A stretch of DNA of 64,000 nt from Hypomyces perniciosus (lineage: Eukaryota > Ascomycota > Sordariomycetes > Hypocreales > Hypocreaceae). The position numbers and the translations under genes were made by a program. Numbering within the stretch: the stretch's first letter is position 1; each line of letters begins with the position of its first letter. Positions 56,924-64,000 of the stretch are shown here, piece after piece. The notes under the pieces were generated by a model. It worked only from the letters and a program-made list of their open reading frames with translations. It was not told where the DNA came from and did not search any database. The stretch lies in the NCBI GenBank assembly GCA_008477525.1, contig SPDT01000001.1, forward strand, positions 3,720,001 through 3,784,000, read 5' to 3'.

Positions 56924-57476
56924 ATGTACTCTGTAGATGTACTCTGTAGATGGCGTCAATTATGTTGTCTCGATGTAGAACGCAGAGTGAATAGTGCAGG
57001 GTGCAAAATGTACTTTGTAGAAGTCAATATGCAGAATGCAAGCCATCAATTAAATATGATCGACGATCCCTGTAAGACCGTAAGAAAAGGCCCCACGTGC
57101 ACTGTGCGCCACTAAGCAGGGACCACAATGACGAAACGCCACTGCCGATATCCATTTCTTATCGATCGACGTGGCAGAAACGAACTTCACCACTACACAA
57201 AGAACCAAAGAACCCTCGACGAATCGCATTTTCACTTATCAACTCCTTTTCTTTCTTCATTTACCCCCCAGTACAGGCACCCGCGAATACCATTGGGCGT
57301 GCATCAAACGCCAATAACGCACATCTGCTCCATGCGACGCTACATGCTTGCAAGCTGTCCTCGTTCCTCATGATGCGACCGAAACGATTCGCCGTCAACC
57401 ACTAGCCTACCCGCTCGCCTGCGACCGTTTCCTCCCCTTCTCCCACGTCCAATTCGATACATCTCCTCCGCCCGCC
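56924..57476. promoter_or_regulatory. Region between MFS permease and ALG7
   Basis: About 550 bp. A near-duplicate GATGTACTCTGTA occurs twice just after the permease stop (56922-56949). The right part is CT-rich (57230-57475), fitting the ALG7 leader. No gene is supported; the frame upstream of the ALG7 start begins only with TTG. Confidence 0.5.
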
Positions 57477-58999
57477 ATGACCTCCTCCTCCTCCTCCTCC
57501 TCCTCCGCTTCGTCCTCGACATCCCTCTCCCGCTCCGAGACGCTCAGCCTCCTGTCCCTCTCCGGCGCGTCGCTCGCGATCCTTGCCAACACCTTTCACG
57601 GCGATGGAGAGCCCCTCATTGCCTCTCTCTCCCTGTCGCTCATAGCCTTTTCCCTATGCTATGCTATGATACGGTGGCTTGGCCCAACATTCATGAAGGC
57701 TGGCTTCCGTGGTCGCGACTTGAGCAAGATTAATGGCGTCGAGATCCCTGAATGCATGGGCGCCGTATGCGCCGCCGTCTATCTCCTCACCGTCATCGTC
57801 TTTATCCCTTTCCCGTTTTACAAGGACATCGTCGCGGCTACAAGCGGAGGTGGTAATCGAGATGTCGTGCTCGAGATCCAACATGTCAACCAGGGACGGT
57901 TCCTGCACCGCTTCCCGCACAACAAGGTGAGAGAGCATCTTGGGAAGAGGCGAAACGTTCATCTACCCGTACGTTGCCATTGGAAAGTTTGCTGAAAGTT
58001 CCTGCGCCATGTGCATAGCTTGCTTCCTATCTAGGTGCCATCATCTCTCTCCAGACAATCGCGCTCCTCGGAATAGGCGACGACCTCTTTGACATTCGAT
58101 GGCGCCACAAGTGGTGGATACCAGGACTCGCCTCCATTCCGCTCCTCGTCGTCTACTTCGTCGACTTTGACGTCACTTCAATTGTCATCCCCGTCCAGCT
58201 TCAGCCATATCTTGGCGAACTCTTCGACCTTGGTGCCCTCTACTATGTCTACATGGCCTGTATCGCCATGTTCTGCCCTCAGAGCATCAACATGCTTGCC
58301 GGCATCAACGGCATCGAAGTTTCCCAGTGCATCGTTGTCGCTGTTCTCATCGCCTTCAACGATTGTCTCTACCTCTTCACGCCTTACCCTCACCCCGCCA
58401 CTGACTCTCACCTCTTCTCTCTTTACCTCCTCCTCCCCTGGATCGGCGTCTCCTGCGCTCTCCTCTGCCACAACTGGTACCCCGCCAAAGTCTTCGTCGG
58501 CGACACTTACTGCTACTTCTCGGGAATGGTCTTCGCCGTCGTCGGCATTCTCGGCCACTTCTCCAAAACCTTGGGTCTGCTCCTTGTCCCCCAGCTTTTC
58601 AACTTCCTCTACTCTTGCCCCCAAATCTTCGGCCTCATCCCTTGCCCACGCCATCGTCTCCCCAAATTCAATACCCGCACCCGCCTCCTCGAACCTTCCG
58701 TCACGCCCTGGACCCCCGAGCGGCAACCCCGTCCTATCGTGGGCCAGGCTCTACACCTGCTTCACAAACTGCGCCTTCTGAAGGTCACCACCGACGACAA
58801 GGGCCGCTTTGTCGAGACAAGCAACTTCACTATCCTTAACCTCTGGCTCGTATGGCGAGGGCCCCTGAGGGAAGATCGTCTAGCCTGGGAGATAACTATG
58901 CTCCAACTTGGCGTCGGTCTTTTCGGCTTGTTCGTCAGGCACAAGTTGGCGCTGTTGGTCTTTAAGGAAGACAACTGGGGCAGCACAGGACAGCACTGA
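57477..58999 (+). CDS. ALG7: UDP-GlcNAc:dolichyl-phosphate GlcNAc-1-phosphotransferase
   Basis: ER membrane enzyme that makes GlcNAc-PP-dolichol, the first step of N-glycan precursor synthesis and the target of tunicamycin. Two exons, 57477-57926 and 58019-58999, give about 476 residues; the 92-bp intron joins HRFPHNK-LASYLGAIIS, restoring the family sequence. The N-terminus is unusually Ser-rich (a poly-Ser run from CTC/TCC codons) before the first membrane helix. Family motifs are GRDLSKINGVEIPE, LLGIGDDLFDIRWRHKWW, NMLAGINGIEVSQ, HNWYPAKVFVGDTYCYFSGM and CPRHRLPKFN near the large cytosolic loop. The protein ends in FVRHKLALLVFKEDN. About ten membrane helices are visible. The catalytic Asp residues and the dolichol-binding region are intact. 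Confidence 0.93.
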
Positions 59000-59849
59000 A
59001 AAGGTACATACAAAATTCACACACAAAGTTATTAGGTTGGGAAGACAAATAGAACGAGCATCTCGGTTTTGCCCTTTCGGCAAGGAACTAAGCACCATTT
59101 TGTTCACTGCTGCCTAGATAGATTGTAAATTAGATATAAGACACCCAAATGGTAAACCCATAAATCATCTATGAGATTGTCAAAACGATACATATAGATC
59201 TTTAACGTGTCTTGAATTTGGCAAATGTCACCATATGTAGTGAAAGGAACAAAAAGGTTCGTTCAGGAGCGGACATCTGCATCCATTATTCCACATATCG
59301 TCGTCTCAACCGAAACCTCACCAAAACCAAGGTCACCTTGTGGGCCTGACACAGAAAGCCCCCCTTTCCGCCGAAACCAGTTAAAAACCGTAATGGATAA
59401 AAGTACACGAAACCCAAAAAAGTATTTCATCGGTCAAAAGTCAGTCATGTCCCGGAGATGCGCCCCCCTCTTAAACACCCCGTTCCTCGGTTCCAGGACC
59501 CTTTTTTTCTTAAGCAAATCAAAGAATAACTAAACACGCCACACCATCCTCCCAGACCGTGCTCATCTTGGACTGGAGCCAAGAGCTGCGGGCTCCTGGT
59601 GGTATATTCCGAGTCTTTCGTATCCAGCCTGCTGACGCCAAGCCTCCCTTCCTTATCCTCTTTTCCTTAAACGCCGCGTACAGAAGCACCATCCGATATG
59701 CCACTCGCCTTTTATAACAATTGCATAACTCCAACCCTTTTAGATTTGTCCAGCCCATTTCCCCCCTGGGTCACAGCAGAAGCACAAACAAGAACATGGG
59801 CCCATTGTTCTGAAAACGGAAATAAAACATACAGAAGCTTCCTACATGG
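59000..59849. other. Convergent 3' intergenic region
   Basis: About 850 bp between the 3' ends of ALG7 and the PHD/SET gene. AT-rich stretches near 59110-59220 fit untranslated sequence. Open frames on both strands are short and without domains. Confidence 0.5.
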
Positions 59850-62579
59850 TCATAGATGGCGATTTGTTACTACTGTTGAAGTAGACGGTGAAGGTCCGCC
59901 TTCGGCCTTTTCCATGGTTGCCGATTCTGCAATAGTCTCGACCTTGATATCATCTGGACTTGAGAGACTTGACTTCAAGGGTCCTGCAACTTTGCTAGCA
60001 GCCTTATTCATCCGGCTCTTGGTGTAATCGCTCAAGCTCAGCTTCTTCTTGATTGGACTTGGATTCGCTATAGACCCGTTGATTGCTGAGGTAAAAGAAC
60101 TTGGCAAACTGCTAGACAGAGCTGACGGCGCAGTAGAGCTACTCGCTGACAAAGGTGTTGTGGTAATCGGAGTAGCCGTTGCTCCAGATACATCAAGCGC
60201 TGGTATAGCTGGCGTCTGAACCCGAAGATCCGGTGTCTTCATCTTTCCGGGACTGGTTGCCATCTCACCAAGGGGTACAGTCGGTTCTGTGGGAGGTGCA
60301 TCGGGCATTTGGACATCTCCGGTCTGAGAGGAAGGCGACTGCACCTCCGCATCTGCATTCAAAACAGTCGAATTTTGTTCCGTGCACGGAGACTCAGACT
60401 CCATTGTAGTAGCGGTTGAAGGCTGGGATGAAAGAGATAGGCTCTTGAGGTCTTCTTCCGTCCGTACCCTATGCCGATTGTTTAAGAGTCGTTTGGAAAG
60501 TGAGATGATTCGCTTCTTGTGACAGGGTGGTTTTGTAGGTTCACTGAACCATTCGCCCTCCACGGGGTCTGTTTGAACACCAGCATCACAATAAACCGGT
60601 CGGGGAGTGGATGAAGGTTGCCTCTCTCGCCCCACTGGTGACTCTTGCCCTGATCCTGAGAACTTGGATGAAGTTCCGAGGTTTGGCGATCGTGATGCAG
60701 CTGGCGAGCCAGATTGGCTTCGTGAAGTACCAGCGTCGACATATTTGGCAGTGTGTAAAACAGAACCGTTTCGGGATTTAGGTTTTGATGATGTTGACGT
60801 TGTAGTTCCATCAGATACCCGCTTCTTCTTCCTCGGGGGCTGCTGCTGCTCCATACGACGGAAGGAATCCTCGACCATGGCCACTTTTCGTTTATCACGA
60901 TCCGTGGGTTCGGTTAATATTCCCAGTTGATCAAAAGCACCCTGTGGGGTCCGATCTCTACTCGGTGGCTTGCTCCGCGAGGATGCTGTTTCGTCTCGCC
61001 CGTCATGGTCAGCGTGATCATCACCATTGCCTTCACTAGCAGCCCTGCTATTTGTAGCATGGCCGGTACTGGTGGGGGAGATGGTATGAGTTCTTGGCTT
61101 GCGTTGCTTCTTCTTATTGATGCGGGATTGATGCTTGCCATAAAGGTAGTGCCGATGAAATCGTGCGAAGGCGCAATTGTTGTCCAAGTCGCAGGCACAC
61201 CCGCCATATTCTGATAATATCCGATCAATCCAGTTGGAGATGGCTGTGTATTCCGACTCGTCCAGTTCAAATTCGTCTTGCGCAGCACCATCATCGTCGC
61301 TGAGTCCTAGCAAATGAAGCCACCGTGTGCATACACTTTTTTCGAGGCGGAAGTCCCACGGCAAGGTAATCTGCTCGTTGGCTGCAATGTAACGATCGCT
61401 AACAAGCCAGAAGTGGTATTCCGATCCCCCAGAAAGATATGTATCTAGCTGTGCATTTGGTTTACAGCTTCTTCGAACGTATCGTGCTAGGGAACCTTCT
61501 TTTCTTGTGTCAATGTAAAGTGGTAGAATGGGATGGAAGAAAACGAAGGGAAGCGGTGATGAAAGGTCAGCCCAAAGGTTCTCAGGGTCTGCGCAGTAGT
61601 CTTTCTGAAACCCAATTTCGCCATTTAATTCGATGAGAGGCACATCCTTCTCAATTGGTGTCGTAGACTTAACGAAGCGCCATCGCAGTGTGGCATCAGG
61701 TTCAAGTGCTCTGGTCGCATCCTTAACCTCGAGTTTCGGGCGCTTCTCATCCACATTGAGTGGCTCGTCTTGAAATACTTCCGAGCGGGTTCGGCCAACT
61801 TCACGCTCCATCGTGTCCGGGTCCCTGAGCCACTGAGAGAGTGCAGTGGGGATGGCAAGACTAGCAAAGGCGTTATTATGAGCATCAGGTACATCATTGT
61901 ATAGAGAGTAAAATCCGGCAGAGTAGTGGTGAATCTGAAAGTCGTCAGGGAGGTCTGGAGGGCTTGTAGCAGGACTCGGGGGATGTGCAGGATTCGGTCG
62001 GGAGTTGCCATATGACGGGCTGCGCTTGGATGGCTGGGAGCTAACGGAAAGCGATGGTCGGTGGGACGTTTTCGCCTTCTTGGGTGCGTGAGGATGGTCT
62101 GCCGGGTTTCCATGTTTCCCATTCTCGAGAGGGCCGTGTTGTCCATTGAGATGAAGATCGTTGGGCTTGGATTTCTTCTTGTGACTCTTGGAGGGGGGCC
62201 GCTTCGACTTTTTATCGGTGGGTTCCACCTCCAAGATGGAATTCTTCAACTGGAGTGTTCGTTCAATGGCCTTTTGACGATTCAAGGGTCGAGGTTTGCA
62301 CTCTGCGCACGAGTGAGCAAAGTCTTCCCTTATCGCTTCTTCCCTGTTGTCGGGATAGAAGCACTCAATGTGCTGCCACGTGTCGCATGTCTCGCAATAA
62401 ATTGTGTTTCCGTCATCGTCAGAGAAGTTGCAAATACACTTGATGGTGTATGGCTCCTCCTCTGCTGTTTCAATCTTGTGGGTGACATGGTCGTGGACAG
62501 TCGAGCCCGCAGGCGCGGCGTGGTTGGCCTGACTAGGAGCCGCTGCTTGCGTCGACAGCAGATTTGACTTGTCTGTCAT
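59850..62579 (-). CDS. SET3: PHD finger and SET domain protein, SET3/MLL5 type
   Basis: About 909 residues, single exon. The start is the ATG of MTDKSNLLSTQ; the frame upstream begins with GTG. A PHD finger (C4HC3) at residues ~55-105 reads CIC-NFSDDDGNTIYCETCDTWQHIECFY ending CAEC, suited to methylated H3K4. After a Lys-rich nuclear-type linker, a SET domain covers ~290-400, with LYIDTRKEGSLARYVRRSCK and PNAQLDTYL. The usual N-H-S-C-x-P-N motif is altered to RRSCKPN, as in yeast Set3 and animal MLL5, which lack clear methyltransferase activity. Set3 is a scaffold of the SET3C histone deacetylase complex. The C-terminal ~400 residues are Ser/Pro/Thr-rich and disordered. Identity as the SET3 family is strong; lack of activity is inferred from the motif. 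Confidence 0.87.
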   Translation of the reverse strand: MTDKSNLLSTQAAAPSQANHAAPAGSTVHDHVTHKIETAEEEPYTIKCICNFSDDDGNTIYCETCDTWQHIECFYPDNREEAIREDFAHSCAECKPRPLNRQKAIERTLQLKNSILEVEPTDKKSKRPPSKSHKKKSKPNDLHLNGQHGPLENGKHGNPADHPHAPKKAKTSHRPSLSVSSQPSKRSPSYGNSRPNPAHPPSPATSPPDLPDDFQIHHYSAGFYSLYNDVPDAHNNAFASLAIPTALSQWLRDPDTMEREVGRTRSEVFQDEPLNVDEKRPKLEVKDATRALEPDATLRWRFVKSTTPIEKDVPLIELNGEIGFQKDYCADPENLWADLSSPLPFVFFHPILPLYIDTRKEGSLARYVRRSCKPNAQLDTYLSGGSEYHFWLVSDRYIAANEQITLPWDFRLEKSVCTRWLHLLGLSDDDGAAQDEFELDESEYTAISNWIDRILSEYGGCACDLDNNCAFARFHRHYLYGKHQSRINKKKQRKPRTHTISPTSTGHATNSRAASEGNGDDHADHDGRDETASSRSKPPSRDRTPQGAFDQLGILTEPTDRDKRKVAMVEDSFRRMEQQQPPRKKKRVSDGTTTSTSSKPKSRNGSVLHTAKYVDAGTSRSQSGSPAASRSPNLGTSSKFSGSGQESPVGRERQPSSTPRPVYCDAGVQTDPVEGEWFSEPTKPPCHKKRIISLSKRLLNNRHRVRTEEDLKSLSLSSQPSTATTMESESPCTEQNSTVLNADAEVQSPSSQTGDVQMPDAPPTEPTVPLGEMATSPGKMKTPDLRVQTPAIPALDVSGATATPITTTPLSASSSTAPSALSSSLPSSFTSAINGSIANPSPIKKKLSLSDYTKSRMNKAASKVAGPLKSSLSSPDDIKVETIAESATMEKAEGGPSPSTSTVVTNRHL

Positions 62580-64000
62580 AGTCCAAGAGGACCACACGGG
62601 GTAGTCGGCGTCGCAAGGTGTGCGTAAATGGATTACTGTCGCGATCTTGGGAGCATGACGGCGCCTGTTAGGACGCGCGCCAAGGAGCAGATGGCTGAGG
62701 AGAAGAGTAAGCGATTGTCGCGATCAACCGCGTCATACGTCGAGAGGATCTCGTCACGGTTAGATCACCGACAAGTCGTAGGCGTCGACTGGAGGCTCGA
62801 GGAGGGTTGACAGTGGCCAGAAAGGGTGGACTGGTGGACGACTTGTGGCGAGACGAGAGTGAAAAGCACCCGAGTAGGCGTGATCAGACGAGAACCACGG
62901 GCTCGGCTATGAGGTTTTCATACGCGTCGAGGACGATGGGTGGACACGACCGGGCGTGACGTGATTCTCGCAGAAATCGTAGTGATCGAACACGACAGGT
63001 TAGAGGCGATGGGGTTGTGGGCGAGAGACGTCGTGCGCGGGCGGCGGCAGCGGGGGGGTGGGAGGACAAAAAGAGGGAGAGAAAAAGCCAGAGCGTAGAG
63101 GCAGTAGGATGAAGAGATCGAGAGACTGACGAAGCGTCGAGGTGAGGATGTCGAGGCACAGGACGGACCGTGAATGGCACGAGGGAATGGGGATGGAGGA
63201 GGAGAGGACGGGGAGGAGCGACAGAAACTGAGCCGGGTCCTTGCTTTGCAGCCAGCGCGAGCGAGCGAGTGAGACTGAGTGCGGCGGCACCATTTAGGAA
63301 AGGTACGTACCGGGTCGAGGTACCAGGCAATTAGCAGCAACAGCACCAGCACCAGCCCAGCACCAGCCCAGCACCAGCCCAGCACCAGCCCAGCACCAGC
63401 CCAGCACCAGCCCAGCACCAGCAGCAACAGCAGCAGTAGGAGCAGCACCAGACAGACACCACCACTAACTGACCAGATACGGGCGACGAAGGGGTACGAC
63501 TACGGCGAGTCGACCACTGCGCGCCAGCGAAACAGCACAGGCAGAGGACCAGCCAGAGGGAACTGACGCTAAACCCAACGTCGAATGGGCGGTGGGATAG
63601 GGACGTCTTAGTGTACGTCCACGGTCCATCCATGCACTGGGGCCGTGGGCGTACAACGTACGGATGCACTGGGTGTAAGAGAAAAAATGGGTGAAATGGG
63701 GGGCGATTGTATGGATTGGATGCCTGAGGTGTCCACGCCCTGCACCGGCTCTGGGCTGCAGGCGAGGCGGAGTTGGCGGATGTGTGTCGTCAGATAGATA
63801 AGAGGAGGGGGACTGGCGAGAACTCGCAACAATAAGTAAGTAGGCCTAGGCATCAGCTGTAAGAGGAAGAACTCACAGCCGAGAAGAGCAGAAGAACGCC
63901 CATCATCGTCCCTTCATGGCGCTCGTGACGGTACTGTCGCTATTATTATCGAGAGGCATGGGCAAAAAAAAGCTCCACGGCTGGCAGACGAGGGTGCCGA
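62580..64000. other. Upstream region of SET3, no gene seen to the window edge
   Basis: About 1.4 kb. It contains the SET3 promoter, an 11-bp minisatellite (63351-63421) and several GC-rich, partly palindromic stretches. Long open frames on the minus strand (62884-63669) are of low-complexity Ser/Pro/Arg or Cys/Trp/Leu composition, partly created by the minisatellite, and were not called as genes. A short ATG frame on the minus strand (63959-63903) is too small to support. Confidence 0.5.
63351..63421. repeat. 11-bp minisatellite (ACCAGCCCAGC), about 6.5 copies
   Basis: Exact tandem repetition of an 11-base unit for about six and a half copies, preceded and followed by CAGCA-rich sequence. 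Because 11 is not a multiple of 3, it opens frames on both strands that are artefacts of the repeat. Confidence 0.85.

Noticed and set aside
62884..63669. Long minus-strand open frames rich in Ser/Pro/Arg or in Leu/Gly/Trp/Cys
   Set aside because: They come from low-complexity DNA and the 11-bp minisatellite; different frames overlap, none has a domain, and they lie in the SET3 upstream region.
63903..63959. Possible first exon of a minus-strand gene at the right edge (starts MPLDNNSDSTV)
   Set aside because: The frame ends after 18 residues and no GT donor precedes the stop, so it cannot be spliced on. The window edge prevents further judgement.

Overview
The window is nuclear DNA of a filamentous ascomycete. 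Most genes carry short introns (about 45-150 bp) with GTRNGT donors and YAG acceptors. The products are typical fungal proteins, and a transposon relic bears the C-to-T signature of repeat-induced point mutation (RIP). Protein resemblance and short dispersed GTACGGAGTAC-type motifs suggest Sordariomycetes, probably Hypocreales; that placement is an inference. No tRNA, rRNA, CRISPR or prokaryotic operon structure was seen. Several coding starts were moved from the longest open frame to the first plausible ATG, and introns were placed by splice signals, frame continuity and family continuity.

Layout, left to right. 1-397: start of eEF2 (minus). 1860-11558: giant CSF1/BLTP1-type bridge lipid-transfer protein (minus). 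12190-13976: HFL1/TMEM184-type membrane protein (plus). 14291-17102: six-exon GH92 mannosidase with an N-terminal membrane anchor (minus). 17631-19198: a 5'-truncated, RIP-mutated LINE insertion framed by a perfect 13-bp target-site duplication. 20136-22399: dual zinc-finger regulator (plus). 23005-26245: exocyst subunit SEC5 (minus), divergent from 26937-28438, NAD-isocitrate dehydrogenase subunit 2 (plus). 29306-31076: a fragment resembling a PD-(D/E)XK nuclease and an unrecognised three-exon gene (both minus). 32434-33594: F-box protein (minus).

33595-37099 is a gene-poor interval rich in the GTACGGAGTAC-type motif. Then come threonine synthase (37100-38999, plus), a large F-box/leucine-rich protein (40591-43845, minus) and a proline-rich transglutaminase-fold protein (45329-47383, plus).

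47571-56923 looks like a small catabolic cluster: ATP-dependent 5-oxoprolinase (minus), a divergently transcribed Zn2Cys6 regulator (plus) and a Dal5-like MFS permease (plus). The shared promoter of the first two holds a CGG-N9-CCG inverted repeat, a plausible site for the regulator. The window ends with ALG7 (57477-58999, plus), the first committed enzyme of N-glycan assembly, a SET3-type PHD/SET protein (59850-62579, minus) and a gene-free tail with an 11-bp minisatellite.

Most genes are housekeeping and not functionally linked to their neighbours. The parts most worth following are the 5-oxoproline cluster, the well-dated LINE insertion, the unknown gene beside the nuclease-like fragment, and the dispersed intergenic motif.
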